From the NCBI RefSeq assembly GCF_037137055.1, contig NZ_JBBBNY010000005.1, positions 118,978 through 182,977 of the forward strand: a stretch of DNA of 64,000 bases. The letters run 5' to 3'. A program made the translations under genes and the position numbers. Within the stretch, counting starts at the first letter, position 1; every line of letters begins with the position of its first letter. The notes beneath the pieces are model-generated. The model ran no database searches. It was given only the letters and a program-made list of their open reading frames with translations, and was not told where the DNA came from. Origin of the DNA: Frateuria_A yonginensis (GTDB taxonomy: Bacteria > Pseudomonadota > Gammaproteobacteria > Xanthomonadales > Rhodanobacteraceae). Shown here piece by piece: positions 27,437 through 42,651 of the stretch.

Positions 27437-28441
27437 TCACGCCGCGCCTACGCGCACCAGCGTGCGCCCGAAGGAGTCGCCGGCGAGCATCCGGCCGAAC
27501 ACGGCCGGCAGTTCGTCCAGCGTGACCTCGCGGGTGGCGATGCGGTCCAGGTGGCGCGGCTTCCAGTCGTCGGCCAGGTGCTGCCAGATCCGCTCGCGCA
27601 GGTCGCGCGCGGTGCCGGCCGAGGCGATGCCGAGCAGGCTGACGCCGCGGATGATGAAGGGCATGACGGTGCCGTCGAAGGCGATGCCGCCGGCGTTGCC
27701 GCACAGCGCCACGTTGCCGTAGGGCGCGACCAGCGGCAGCAGTCCGGCCAGCATCGGCCCGCCGACGTTGTCCAGTGCGCCGCCGAAGCGGGCCGAGTCC
27801 ATCGGCTTGCCGCTGAAGGCGAGCCGGTGGCGGTCGATGCATTCGCGGGCGCCGAGCCCGCGCAGGAAGTCGAAGTGGTCGGCCTTGCCGCTGATCGCGT
27901 GCACTTCGTAGCCGGCGCGGCTGAAGATGTCGATCGCGAGCTGGCCGACGCCGCCGCTGGCGCCGGTGACCGCAATGGGCCCGAGGTCCGGCGTCTGCCG
28001 GTTGTCCTGCATGCGCAGCAGGGCCAGCGCCGCGGTGAAGCCGGCGGTCCCCAGGATCATGCTCTCGCGCAGGGACAGGCCGGCGGGCAACGGGATGGTC
28101 CAGCGCGCCTCCAGCCGGGCGTACTCGGCGTAGCCGCCGTCGCGCGTCTCGGACAGGCCGCTGCCGGTGCACAGCACGGCATCGCCCTCCCTGAACGCGG
28201 GGTTGGTCGAGGCGACCACGTGCCCGGCCAGGTCGATGCCGCCGTTGAGCGGGTACCGGCGCAGGATCTTGCCCTTGCCGGTGCCGGCCAGCGCGTCCTT
28301 GTAGTTGACCGAGGACCACACCACCTTGACCAGCACCTCGCCCGGGGTCAGCGCGGCAGCGTCCATGCGCTCGATGCCGGCGCGGTAACCGGCCTGGTCG
28401 TTGTGGATGCGCATGGCGCGGAACGCGGTGGACGGGCTCAT
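27437..28441 (-). CDS. acuI: Acrylyl-CoA reductase / YhdH-AcuI family oxidoreductase
   Basis: A 334-residue zinc-independent medium-chain dehydrogenase. A GroES-like domain (SSVNYKDALAGTGKGKIL) is followed by an NADPH-binding Rossmann fold with TGASGGVGQLAIDI near residue 155. AcuI/YhdH proteins reduce acryloyl-CoA to propionyl-CoA with NADPH, a detoxifying step. The ATG at 28441 follows an AGGAGG site. It is separated by 20 bases from the upstream LOG gene on the same strand, so the two may be co-transcribed. The exact substrate is inferred from family. Confidence 0.88.
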   Translation of the reverse strand: MSPSTAFRAMRIHNDQAGYRAGIERMDAAALTPGEVLVKVVWSSVNYKDALAGTGKGKILRRYPLNGGIDLAGHVVASTNPAFREGDAVLCTGSGLSETRDGGYAEYARLEARWTIPLPAGLSLRESMILGTAGFTAALALLRMQDNRQTPDLGPIAVTGASGGVGQLAIDIFSRAGYEVHAISGKADHFDFLRGLGARECIDRHRLAFSGKPMDSARFGGALDNVGGPMLAGLLPLVAPYGNVALCGNAGGIAFDGTVMPFIIRGVSLLGIASAGTARDLRERIWQHLADDWKPRHLDRIATREVTLDELPAVFGRMLAGDSFGRTLVRVGAA

Positions 28442-28461
28442 GCTTGCCTCCTTGCCTGCGG

Positions 28462-29058
28462 TCAGGCGTCGATGCTGCGGTCGTCCACCCACTTGGGCAG
28501 GTAGCGACCCTGGTAGCTTGCCATCCAGTCGAACAGCGCGCCCATGTCCTGGCCGAACCAGACGTCCTCGCGCTGTTCGGGGCGAACGAAGCGTTCGGCC
28601 ACCATGTGGTCCATCATCGCGCGCAACTGCGTGTAGTAGCCGCGTACGTCGAGAAAGGCGCACGGGTAGCGATGCAGACCCAGCTGCGCCCAGGTCAGCA
28701 TCTCGAACATCTCGTCCATCGTGCCGAAGCCGCCGGGCAACGCGGCGAAGGCGTCGGAGAGCTCGTACATGCGGGTCTTGCGCTGGTGCATGGTCTCGAC
28801 CACGACCAGCTCGGTCAGCCCCGGGTGGGCGACCTCCAGATCGACCAGTTGGCGCGGGATCACGCCGATCGCCTGGCCACCGGCCGCCAGTACGGCGTCG
28901 GCGACCGTGCCCATCAGCCCGACCTTGCCGCCGCCGTAGACCAGCGCGATGCCGCGGCGCGCCATCTCGGTGCCGAAGGCGCGGGCCTGTTCGACGTACT
29001 CGGGGTGGCTGCCGCTGCTGGAGCCGCAGTAGACGCAGAGGGCGGTGGGTTGGGGCAT
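28462..29058 (-). CDS. LOG family protein (cytokinin riboside 5'-monophosphate phosphoribohydrolase)
   Basis: A 198-residue protein with both LOG motifs, GGGKVGLMG (near residue 44) and PGGFGTMDE (near 105), which bind nucleotide and catalyse release of the base from nucleoside 5'-monophosphates. Bacterial members are often misnamed lysine decarboxylases and probably act on AMP-like substrates. ATG 29058 (MPQPTALCVYCGSSSG) fits the family start. Upstream lies a REP pair, then lpdA. Confidence 0.92.
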   Translation of the reverse strand: MPQPTALCVYCGSSSGSHPEYVEQARAFGTEMARRGIALVYGGGKVGLMGTVADAVLAAGGQAIGVIPRQLVDLEVAHPGLTELVVVETMHQRKTRMYELSDAFAALPGGFGTMDEMFEMLTWAQLGLHRYPCAFLDVRGYYTQLRAMMDHMVAERFVRPEQREDVWFGQDMGALFDWMASYQGRYLPKWVDDRSIDA

Positions 29059-29081
29059 GGGTTTCCTGGAAGCAGGGACGG

Positions 29082-29160
29082 GGTAGGAACGAGCTTGCTC
29101 GCGAAGCCGTCGCGCCGAAACGGATATCGACCAGGCAAGCGCGGGCAAGCTCGCGCCTGC
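29082..29160. repeat. REP-type palindromic pair (copy 3)
   Basis: GGTAGGAACGAGCTTGCTCG (29082-29101) and an inverted, more diverged partner (29139-29160) lie between the LOG gene and lpdA. It is the same family as the copies at 7656, 19821 and 62344. Confidence 0.65.
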
Positions 29161-29230
29161 ATCAGCGGAGAAACGGAAACGGCCCGCCCATGTCGCCACG
29201 AGCGGGCCGCGTCGGCCTTGCCAGAGGCGG

Positions 29231-30658
29231 TCAGTTGCCCTTGTGGATGGCGCGCTTGTCCACCGACAGCGCGGCCTCGTGCACGGCTTCGGACAGCGTC
29301 GGATGCGCGTGGACGATGCGTGCCAGGTCCTCGGAGGAACCCTTGAACTCCATCGCCACCACGCACTCGGCGATCAGCTCGGACACGCCCGGGCCGACCA
29401 TGTGCACGCCGAGGATGCGATCGGTCTCGGCGTGGGCGATCACCTTCACCTGGCCGATGGCCTCGTTCATCGCGACGGCGCGGCCGATCGCGGCGAATGG
29501 GAAGGTGCCGACCTTGTACGGCACGCCTTCGTCCTTGAGCTGCTTCTCGGTCTTGCCGGCCCAGGCGATCTCCGGCTCGGTGTAGATCACCCACGGCACG
29601 GTGTCGAGGTTGACGTGGCCGGCCTTGCCGGCGATCCACTCGGCCACCGCCACGCCTTCCTCGGAGCCCTTGTGCGCCAGCATCGGGCCGCGCACGGCGT
29701 CGCCGATCGCCCACACGCCGTCGACGCCGGTGTGGTTGTGCTCGTCGACCACGATGCGGCCGCGCTCGTCCAGCCGGACGCCGGTGTCCTCGGCCAGCAG
29801 GCCGTCGGTGTAGGCGCGACGGCCCACGGCGACCAGCAGCTTGTCGACCACCAGCGACTGCTCGCCCTCCTTGTCGGTGTAGCTCAGGTACACGCCGTCC
29901 TTCTTTACCTCGGCCTTGGAGACCTTGGCGCCGAGCTTGATCTGCAGGCCCTGCTTGGTGAATTCCTTCAGCGCGATCTTGGCGATGTCGGCGTCGGCGG
30001 CGCCCAGGAAATCGGGCAGCGCCTCGAGCACGGTCACCTCGGCGCCCATGCGCTTCCACACGCTGCCGAGCTCCAGGCCGATCACGCCGGCGCCGATCAC
30101 GCCCAGGCGCCTGGGCACTTCGGTGAAGTCCAGGGCGCCGGCGTTGTCGACGATGGCCTTGCCGTCGAACTTGGCGAACGGCAGCTCGATCGGTACCGAG
30201 CCGGAGGCCAGGATCACATTGGTGGCGGCGAGCGTCTGCTTGGAGCCATCCTTGCCGGTGACTTCGACCTGGTTGCCCTTGAGCAGCTTGCCCTTGCCAT
30301 AGAAGGCGGTGACCTTGTTGGCCTTGAACAGCTGCGCGATGCCGCCGGTGAACTGCTTGACGATCTTGTCCTTGCGGCCGATGAAGGTGCCCATGTCGAC
30401 CTTGGCACCTTCCACGCTGATGCCGTGGACGGGGAAGTTGTGCGAGATGTTCCAGAACTGGCGCGAGGAATCGAGCAGCGCCTTGGACGGGATGCAGCCC
30501 ACGTTGAGGCAGGTGCCGCCCAGCGCCTGCTTGCCGTCCTTGCCGGTGAAGTCGTCGACACAGGCGGTCTTCAGGCCCAGCTGCGCGGCGCGGATCGCGG
30601 CCACGTAGCCGGCCGGGCCGGCGCCGATGACGATGACGTCGAATTGTTGGTCACTCAT
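29231..30658 (-). CDS. lpdA: Dihydrolipoyl dehydrogenase (E3 of 2-oxoglutarate dehydrogenase)
   Basis: A 475-residue FAD-dependent disulfide oxidoreductase. The FAD motif GAGPAGY starts at residue 12, the redox pair is Cys50/Cys55 (GGTCLNVGCIPSKAL) and the C-terminal HAHPTLSEAVHEAA carries the catalytic His-Glu pair. It reoxidises dihydrolipoamide on SucB and passes electrons to NAD. It is third in the sucA-sucB-lpdA order, 144 bases after sucB, and probably also serves other 2-oxoacid dehydrogenases. Confidence 0.97.
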   Translation of the reverse strand: MSDQQFDVIVIGAGPAGYVAAIRAAQLGLKTACVDDFTGKDGKQALGGTCLNVGCIPSKALLDSSRQFWNISHNFPVHGISVEGAKVDMGTFIGRKDKIVKQFTGGIAQLFKANKVTAFYGKGKLLKGNQVEVTGKDGSKQTLAATNVILASGSVPIELPFAKFDGKAIVDNAGALDFTEVPRRLGVIGAGVIGLELGSVWKRMGAEVTVLEALPDFLGAADADIAKIALKEFTKQGLQIKLGAKVSKAEVKKDGVYLSYTDKEGEQSLVVDKLLVAVGRRAYTDGLLAEDTGVRLDERGRIVVDEHNHTGVDGVWAIGDAVRGPMLAHKGSEEGVAVAEWIAGKAGHVNLDTVPWVIYTEPEIAWAGKTEKQLKDEGVPYKVGTFPFAAIGRAVAMNEAIGQVKVIAHAETDRILGVHMVGPGVSELIAECVVAMEFKGSSEDLARIVHAHPTLSEAVHEAALSVDKRAIHKGN

Positions 30659-30802
30659 GCGAGGTTCCTTGCTGGCGAGCCCTGCTCGCTGGTGAAGCGA
30701 AAGATGGGCGCTGGTGCGCCGGAAACAACCAGGCGGGCGTGCTTTCAGTCGAGTCCGGGCACCAGAGCTTCGTTACCTATTTTCCGATCGCCGGGGCGGC
30801 GA

Positions 30803-32017
30803 TCAGAGGCCGAGCAGCATGCGCTGCGGGTTCTCCAGCTGGTCCTTGATGTCGACCAGGAACAGCACCGCGTCCTTGCCGTCGATGATGCGGTGGTCGT
30901 AGGAGATCGCGATGTACATCATCGGCGCGGCTTGAACCAAGCCGTTCTCGACGATGGCGCGCTCCTTGATCGTGTGCATGCCGAGGATCGCGCTCTGCGG
31001 CGGGTTGACGATCGGCGTGGAGAGCAGCGAGCCGAAGGTGCCGCCGTTGGTGATGGTGAAGGTGCCGCCCTGCAGGTCCTCCAGCGAGAGCTTGCCGTCG
31101 CGCGCCTTCTTGGCATAGTCGGCGATGCCCTTCTCGATGTCGGCGAAGCTCATGTCCTGTACGTCGCGCAACACAGGCGTCACCAGGCCCTTGTCGGTGG
31201 ACACCGCGATCGAGATGTCCTGGTAGCCGTGATAGATGATGTCGTTGCCGTCGACCGAGGCGTTGATGATCGGATGGCGCTTGAGCGCCTCGGCGGTGGC
31301 CTTCACGAAGAAGCTCATGAAGCCGAGCTTGATGCCGTGGGTCTTCTGGAACTGCTCGCCCAGGCTCTTGCGCATCTTCACCACTTCGGCGAGGTTCACC
31401 TCGTTGAACGAGGTCAGCATCGCGATCGAGTTCTTCGACTGCATCAGGCGCTCGGCGATGCGGGCACGCATGCGGGTCATCGGCACGCGCTCTTCCGGAC
31501 GGGCACCCGGCGTCGGCCTGGCGGGCGGCGCGGCAGCGGGCGCCGGCGCGGCGCCGCCCTTGCCGTAGTTGACCAGGTCTTCCTTGGTCACCCGGCCGTC
31601 GCGGCCGGTGCCGGCGACCTTGGACGGATCGATGTGTTCCTCGGTGGCGACGCGGCGACCGGCCGGGGACAGCTCGTCCATGCCTTTGCCGGCTTGCGGC
31701 GCCTCGGCCTTGGCCGGCGCAGGGGCGGCGGCGGCCTTCGGCTCTTCCTTCGCGGCGGGCGCGGGAGCCGGCGCGGCGGCGCCCTCCTCGAGGATCGCGA
31801 TCACCTGCTGGCTGTTCACCGTGTCGCCGGCCTGGTGCTTGATCTCCTTCAGTACGCCGTCGACCGGCGAGGGCACTTCCAGCACCACCTTGTCGGTTTC
31901 AAGGTCGACCAGGTTCTCGTCGCGCTTGACCGCGTCGCCGACCTTCTTGTGCCAGCTGGCGATGGTGGCGTCGGAGACCGACTCGGGAAGGACGGGGACT
32001 TTGACTTCGATGGACAT
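30803..32017 (-). CDS. sucB: 2-oxoglutarate dehydrogenase E2, dihydrolipoyl succinyltransferase
   Basis: A 404-residue E2. The lipoyl domain (residues 2-76) carries the lipoylated lysine in LETDKVV (Lys43). An Ala/Pro linker leads to the peripheral-subunit binding domain (about 112-148, SPAGRRVATEEHIDPSKVAG), followed by the CoA-binding catalytic domain with YDHRIIDG containing the active histidine. It transfers succinyl groups to CoA. It lies between sucA and lpdA with gaps of 78 and 144 bases. Confidence 0.97.
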   Translation of the reverse strand: MSIEVKVPVLPESVSDATIASWHKKVGDAVKRDENLVDLETDKVVLEVPSPVDGVLKEIKHQAGDTVNSQQVIAILEEGAAAPAPAPAAKEEPKAAAAPAPAKAEAPQAGKGMDELSPAGRRVATEEHIDPSKVAGTGRDGRVTKEDLVNYGKGGAAPAPAAAPPARPTPGARPEERVPMTRMRARIAERLMQSKNSIAMLTSFNEVNLAEVVKMRKSLGEQFQKTHGIKLGFMSFFVKATAEALKRHPIINASVDGNDIIYHGYQDISIAVSTDKGLVTPVLRDVQDMSFADIEKGIADYAKKARDGKLSLEDLQGGTFTITNGGTFGSLLSTPIVNPPQSAILGMHTIKERAIVENGLVQAAPMMYIAISYDHRIIDGKDAVLFLVDIKDQLENPQRMLLGL

Positions 32018-32095
32018 GACGGGTCCTTAGGTTTTGGGCGCTCGTCCGTGAGCGCGGCAACTCGCGGCCATCCCGGCCGCGCGATCCGGAAAAGC

Positions 32096-34930
32096 TTACT
32101 CCGCCGAGTGGTCGTCGCCGACCGGCGCGACCAGCGCCTGCTCGACGAGCGCCGTCTGCTCGGCGGTGTGGGTGTTCAAATGGCCGGCGGCCGGGGCGGG
32201 CGAGCGCCCGCGGCCGGCATAGGAGAGGCTGTGCTTGGGACCGACGCAGGCCTGCAGGTGGTGGCGGATCTGGAACCAGGCGCCCTGGTTCATCGGCTCC
32301 TCCTGGCACCAGACCACTTCCTTGGCGGCCGGGTACCTGGCCAGTTCCTCGACCACCTGCGGACGCGGGAATGGGTAGAGCTGCTCGACGCGGACGATGG
32401 CCACGTCGGCGATCCCGCGCTTCTCGGCTTCCTCCAGCAGGTCGTAGTAGACCTTGCCCGAGCACAGCACCACGCGCCTGACCTTCTTGGCGGCGAGGTC
32501 GCGATGCTCGCCGATCACCAGCTGGAAGCTGCCTGCAGCCAGCTCGTCCAGCGAGGACACCGCCAGCTTGTGGCGCAACAGCGACTTGGGCGTCATCACG
32601 ATCAGCGGCTTGCGCACCGGGCGCACCATCTGCCGGCGGATCATGTGAAAGGCCTGCGCCGGGGTGGTCGGCACGCAGACCTGCATGTTGTCCAGCGCGC
32701 ACAGCTGCAGGAAGCGCTCGAGGCGGGCGGAGGAGTGCTCCGGGCCCTGGCCCTCGTAGCCGTGCGGCAGGAACAGCGCCAGGCCGCACAGGCGGTTCCA
32801 CTTGGCCTCGCCCGAGCTGATGAACTGGTCGATGACCACCTGCGCGCCGTTGGCGAAGTCGCCGAACTGCGCTTCCCAGATGTCCAGCGTGTACGGGTCG
32901 GTGGTGGCGTGGCCGTACTCGAAGGCCATCACCGCCTCTTCGGACAGCAGCGAGTCGATCACCTCGACGTTGGCGCCGGCGCGCACCGCGGCGAGGGGCA
33001 TGTAGGTGTGGCCGTCCTTCTGGTCGTGCAGCACCGCGTGGCGGTGGAAGAAGGTGCCGCGGCCGGAATCCTGGCCGACCAGGCGCAGGTTGTAGTTCTC
33101 GTCGATCAGCGTGGCGTAGGCCAGGTTCTCGGCGAAGCCCCAGTCGGCCGGGTGCTCGCCGCTGGCCATCTTACGGCGGTCGTCGTAGATCTTGGCCACG
33201 CGCGGCTGCAGGGTGAGGTCTGCCGGCAGTTCCAGGATGCGGTTGGCCAGTTCGATCAGCTTGGGCTTGGCCACGCCGGTGTCGACGGCGGTGGACAGCT
33301 TGCCGCCGACGAAGCGGCTCCAGTCGACGTGCACGTCGCGCTGCGGGCTCGGGTCCAGCGCAGTCATCGAGCCACCGGCCTCGAGGCGGTCGCGGTAGGC
33401 GTCCAGCTCCTTCTGCGCCTCGCCCTCGGCCAGCACGCCTTCCTTCACCAGCCGCTGCGCATAGAGGTCGCGCGTGGTCGGGCGCTTCTTGATGATCTGG
33501 TACATCACCGGCTGCGTGGCGGACGGCTCGTCCGCCTCGTTGTGGCCGTGGCGGCGGTAGCAGACCAGGTCGATCACCACGTCCTTGCGGAACTGCTTGC
33601 GGAACTCGTGGGCCAGGCGGGTGACCTCGATCACCGCCTCGGGGTCGTCGCCGTTCACGTGGAACACGGGGGCGTTGACCATCTTGGCCAGGTCGGTGCA
33701 GTACAGCGTGGAACGCGCGTCCTGCGGGTTGGAGGTGGTGAAGCCGACCTGGTTGTTGATCACGATGTGCAGCGAGCCGCCGATGCGGAAGCCGCGCGCC
33801 TGCGACATCTGGAACAGCTCCATGTTGACGCCCTGGCCGGCGAAGGCCGCGTCGCCATGGATCAGCACCGCCATCGACTGCGTGCGCTCGCCGTCCTGCC
33901 GGCGCACCTGGCGCGCGCGCACGGAACCGGCGACCACCGGATTGACGATCTCCAGATGCGAGGGGTTGAACGCCAGCGCTACGTGCACGCCGCCGCCCCT
34001 GGGCGTGCGCACGTCGGCGGAGAAGCCCATGTGGTACTTCACGTCGCCCGAATGCGCCGGGTCGTCCGGGTGCTCGAACTTGCCCTCGAATTCGTTGAAC
34101 AGGGTCTTGGGCGGCTTGCCCAGGATGTTGACCAGGACATTCAGGCGGCCGCGATGGGCCATGCCGATGACCAGGTCCTTGATGCCGTTGTCGCCGGCCG
34201 AGGTGACGATGTCGTCGACCATCGGGATCAGGCTGTCGCCGCCTTCCAGAGAAAAGCGCTTCTGGCCGACGTACTTGGTGTGCAGGTAGCGCTCCAGCCC
34301 TTCGGCGGCGGTCAGGCCCGCCAGCACGCGCTTCTTGCCGGCGGCATCCAGCCCGGCGCTGCCGTTGGCCTGCTCCAGCCGGGTATAGATCCAGGCGCGC
34401 TGCGCGTGGTCGGAGATGTACATGAACTCCGCGCCGATGGTGCTGGCGTAGATCTTCTTCAGGCGCGCGAGCAGCTCGCGCAGCTTCATGCGCTGGCCGC
34501 CGCCGGCGAAGGTGCCGCAGTCGAACTCGGTGTCCAGGTCCGCGTCGGACAGGCCGTGGAAGGCCAGCCCCAGGTCCGGCGCCTCCATCTTGTGGGCCAG
34601 GCCCAGCGGGTCGAGATCGGCAGCGAGGTGGCCGCGCGAGCGGTAGGCGGTCAGCAGGCGCAGCACGCCGGCCTGCTTGCGGGCATGGGCATCGTCGACC
34701 GGGGCGCCGGCCGCGCGGCGCTGCTTCTGGGCGGCCTCGATGCGGGCAATGGCTGCCGAATGCGGGGTGTCGTTGCCGCGACCCTTGAAGGATTCGAAGT
34801 AGCGAGCCCAGTCGGCCGTCACTGCGGACGGATCGGCCAGCCAGGCCTCGTACAGCTGCTCGACGTAGTCGGCGTTGCCGCCGGCGAGTTGGGAGGACTC
34901 GGAAAACTCGCGAATCAGGTTCGTGCTCAC
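32096..34930 (-). CDS. sucA: 2-oxoglutarate dehydrogenase E1 component
   Basis: A 944-residue thiamine-diphosphate decarboxylase, first enzyme of the 2-oxoglutarate dehydrogenase complex. It has the short N-terminal arm that binds E2/E3, then GMAHRGRLNVL (near residue 258) and the thiamine-binding NGDDPEAVIEVTRLAHEF region, and ends like E. coli SucA. The start is GTG at 34930, with only a weak GGTGG upstream. It heads the sucAB-lpdA unit, preceded by a promoter with a perfect -10. No succinyl-CoA synthetase or sdh genes adjoin it. Confidence 0.97.
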   Translation of the reverse strand: MSTNLIREFSESSQLAGGNADYVEQLYEAWLADPSAVTADWARYFESFKGRGNDTPHSAAIARIEAAQKQRRAAGAPVDDAHARKQAGVLRLLTAYRSRGHLAADLDPLGLAHKMEAPDLGLAFHGLSDADLDTEFDCGTFAGGGQRMKLRELLARLKKIYASTIGAEFMYISDHAQRAWIYTRLEQANGSAGLDAAGKKRVLAGLTAAEGLERYLHTKYVGQKRFSLEGGDSLIPMVDDIVTSAGDNGIKDLVIGMAHRGRLNVLVNILGKPPKTLFNEFEGKFEHPDDPAHSGDVKYHMGFSADVRTPRGGGVHVALAFNPSHLEIVNPVVAGSVRARQVRRQDGERTQSMAVLIHGDAAFAGQGVNMELFQMSQARGFRIGGSLHIVINNQVGFTTSNPQDARSTLYCTDLAKMVNAPVFHVNGDDPEAVIEVTRLAHEFRKQFRKDVVIDLVCYRRHGHNEADEPSATQPVMYQIIKKRPTTRDLYAQRLVKEGVLAEGEAQKELDAYRDRLEAGGSMTALDPSPQRDVHVDWSRFVGGKLSTAVDTGVAKPKLIELANRILELPADLTLQPRVAKIYDDRRKMASGEHPADWGFAENLAYATLIDENYNLRLVGQDSGRGTFFHRHAVLHDQKDGHTYMPLAAVRAGANVEVIDSLLSEEAVMAFEYGHATTDPYTLDIWEAQFGDFANGAQVVIDQFISSGEAKWNRLCGLALFLPHGYEGQGPEHSSARLERFLQLCALDNMQVCVPTTPAQAFHMIRRQMVRPVRKPLIVMTPKSLLRHKLAVSSLDELAAGSFQLVIGEHRDLAAKKVRRVVLCSGKVYYDLLEEAEKRGIADVAIVRVEQLYPFPRPQVVEELARYPAAKEVVWCQEEPMNQGAWFQIRHHLQACVGPKHSLSYAGRGRSPAPAAGHLNTHTAEQTALVEQALVAPVGDDHSAE

Positions 34931-35005
34931 GTCACCACCGGCAGGGAAGGGAGGCTTGCGGCCATCCGTCGGGGGAAGGGCGAAGGGCCGTATGCAATCT
35001 TAACG

Positions 35006-35036
35006 ATTATACGCCGGGCCTGCTGCGCCGCGGCAA
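35006..35036 (-). promoter_or_regulatory. Promoter of sucA-sucB-lpdA
   Basis: On the minus strand a perfect -10 TATAAT (35011-35006) lies about 75 bases ahead of the sucA GTG. A candidate -35 TTGCCG (35036-35031) is 19 bases away, somewhat long. The rest of the 238-base gap between sucA and the kinase gene is GC-rich with several imperfect stems but no T-rich terminator. Confidence 0.55.
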
Positions 35037-35168
35037 GCCGGGCTGTGCCCGAGGAAGTCGCGATGGCGGGCCGGATTTCAAGGGTGCCGGGCCGCCACGC
35101 CGCACGGCACGGCGGCTGCCGGGGGCTGCCGCCGGAAGCCGCAGTCGAACCCGCGATCCAGCCGACGT

Positions 35169-37265
35169 TCAGTTCGCGGCCGGGCGTGCGGGCTGGGCGG
35201 GGTACGAGGCCGTGGCGGCCGCAGCGGCGATGGCGTCCTGCAACTGGCCGGGGGTGAACGGCTTGGAGACGACGACGACGCCTTCGGGGGCACCGGAGAT
35301 CGCGTCCGTATCCGCATAACCGCTGATCAGGACGCCGGGCAGGCCGGGCTTGATCGCGCGCAACTTGCGGATGACCTCCGAGCCGGAGACCAGCGGCATG
35401 GCGTAGTCGCTGATGACGAAGTCGATGCCATCCAGCCCGTCCGTGCGGATCAGTTGACCGACGTGCTCGCCGTCGGCGGCGGTGGTGACCTGGTGCCCCA
35501 GGTCCTCGAGCATCGCCGCGGTGGTGGCGCGGACGCCCTCGTGGTCGTCCACCAGCAGGATGTTGCGCGCCAGGCCGCGACCGGTCGGGCTGTCCGCGGC
35601 CGGGTCGTGCGGCAGGCCGCGCGCCGCCTCGGGCGCGCGCGGCAGCCAGATCTCCACCGTGGTGCCGTGGTCCAGCCGGCTCTCGATGCGCATGGTGCCG
35701 CCGGACTGCTGGGCGAAGCCGTAGACCATGCTGAGGCCCAGGCCGGTCCCCTTGCCCACCGCCTTGGTGGTGAAGAACGGCTCGGTGACGCGCTCGAGCA
35801 TGTCCGGCGGTATGCCGCAACCGGTGTCCGATACGGCGAGCACCACGTAGTCGCCCGGCGCGTCCTCGGTGCCCTCGGGAATGCTGGCATTGCGGCAGGC
35901 GATGCAGACCCGGCCGCCCGCAGGCATGGCGTCGCGGGCGTTGATCGCCAGGTTCATCAGCGCCAGCTCGAGCTGCGTCTCGTCCGCGTAGGGCGACCAC
36001 AGCCCTTCGTCCAGCCGCCACTCGAGCGCCACCAGCCCGCCCAGCGTGTGGGTCAGCAGCTGGGTGACGGTGGCGGAAAGGTTGCGCATGTCGATGCGCG
36101 CCGGCTCCAGCTTCTGCTTGCGCGCGAAGGCGAGCAGGCGCGAGACCAGCTCGGCGCCCTGCTGCGCGGCGTGTCGGGTCATTTCCAGCACCTTGCGCTG
36201 GTCGTCGGCCAGCGCCACGCGCCGCTCGATCAGGCCCAGGCCGCCCAGCACGGCGGCGAGCAGGTTGTTGAAGTCGTGCGCGATGCCGCCGGTGAGCTGG
36301 CCGAGCGCGTCCATCTTGCGCACGTGCAGGAGCTGCGACTCCAGCTCCTTGCGGTCGGTGACGTCCAGCACGGTGCCGGCGTACTCCAGCGGTTGCCCGT
36401 CGGCGTCGCGCAGCAGCACGGTCTGGTCGAGGAAGTGCTTGTACTGCCCGTCGGCGCACTGCCAGCGGTACTCGACCGCGTGGACGCGCCCGCTGCGGCG
36501 CGCGCGCAGCGCCTGGGCGAGCCGCTCGCGGTCGTCGGGGTGCACCCGGTCCAGCCACAGGGTGGGGGAGGCGACCAGTTCCTCGGCGTCGAAGCCGGTG
36601 ACCGCCTTGAAGTTGCCGCCGACGAACTTGGGCACGCGTGGCGTCGCGTCGCGCTCTTCCAGGTAGAGGATGATCGGCAGCGACTGGATGATCGCCGCCT
36701 GCCGCTGCTCGGCCAGGCGCAGCTCCTGCTCCGCGCGCAGGCGCTCGGCATTGGCGCGCAGGTTGGCGTCGAGCAGCTGCTGCTCCTGCTGCGCCTTGCG
36801 GCGCACCTCGCGGGTCATCAGGTAGAGATCGACGAACACCGCGGCCTTGGAGCGCAGCACCACCGGCTCGACCGGCTTGAACACGTAGTCCACCGCGCCC
36901 ATCGAGTAGCCGCGGATGAGGTGCTCGGTCTCCTTGTTCACCGCCGACAGGAAGATGATCGGGATGCGCTTGGTCTGCTCGCGGGCGCGGATGATCTGCG
37001 CGGTCTCGTAGCCGTCCATGCCGGGCATGTAGACGTCCAGCAGGATCACCGCGAACTCGCTCTTGAGCAGATGCCGCAGCGCCTCCTCGCCGGACTTGGC
37101 CAGCACCACGTCGGCGATGTCCTCCAGGACCGTGCGGATCGCCAGCAGGTTGCGCTCGTCGTCGTCGACGATGAGGATCCGCGCCCGTTCGGCCGGCTGC
37201 ACCGGCACGCGCGGGCGACCGGATCGGCCGGAGGCAGGACGGGGATGAGTGATCGGTACGTTCAT
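35169..37265 (-). CDS. Hybrid sensor kinase: REC-PAS-HisKA-HATPase-REC
   Basis: A 698-residue cytosolic protein with no membrane segment. Order: receiver with Asp77 (FAVILLDVYMPG), a coiled-coil linker (about 170-215), a PAS domain (about 215-320, KAVTGFDAEELVASPTLWLD), a histidine kinase with His330 (GGIAHDFNNLLAA), an ATPase domain with NLAINARDAM and DTGCGIPPDM, and a C-terminal receiver with Asp620 (FVISDYAMPL). An input receiver at the N-terminus implies it is driven by an upstream kinase. It starts 13 bases after the poly-HAMP kinase stop, with GGAG upstream, so the pair is one operon and probably one relay. Output unknown. Confidence 0.9.
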   Translation of the reverse strand: MNVPITHPRPASGRSGRPRVPVQPAERARILIVDDDERNLLAIRTVLEDIADVVLAKSGEEALRHLLKSEFAVILLDVYMPGMDGYETAQIIRAREQTKRIPIIFLSAVNKETEHLIRGYSMGAVDYVFKPVEPVVLRSKAAVFVDLYLMTREVRRKAQQEQQLLDANLRANAERLRAEQELRLAEQRQAAIIQSLPIILYLEERDATPRVPKFVGGNFKAVTGFDAEELVASPTLWLDRVHPDDRERLAQALRARRSGRVHAVEYRWQCADGQYKHFLDQTVLLRDADGQPLEYAGTVLDVTDRKELESQLLHVRKMDALGQLTGGIAHDFNNLLAAVLGGLGLIERRVALADDQRKVLEMTRHAAQQGAELVSRLLAFARKQKLEPARIDMRNLSATVTQLLTHTLGGLVALEWRLDEGLWSPYADETQLELALMNLAINARDAMPAGGRVCIACRNASIPEGTEDAPGDYVVLAVSDTGCGIPPDMLERVTEPFFTTKAVGKGTGLGLSMVYGFAQQSGGTMRIESRLDHGTTVEIWLPRAPEAARGLPHDPAADSPTGRGLARNILLVDDHEGVRATTAAMLEDLGHQVTTAADGEHVGQLIRTDGLDGIDFVISDYAMPLVSGSEVIRKLRAIKPGLPGVLISGYADTDAISGAPEGVVVVSKPFTPGQLQDAIAAAAATASYPAQPARPAAN

Positions 37266-37278
37266 GGGGGGCGCTCCG

Positions 37279-42651
<5,373 letters not shown>

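Noticed and set aside
35040..35168. Terminator after the second sensor kinase
   Set aside because: Several GC-rich imperfect stems are present but none is followed by a T run on the minus strand.
29243..35257. A 6-kb open frame on the plus strand opposite lpdA-sucB-sucA
   Set aside because: It is rich in His, Arg, Gln and Ala with no domain, and mirrors the codons of three certain genes. Long antisense frames are expected at this GC content.
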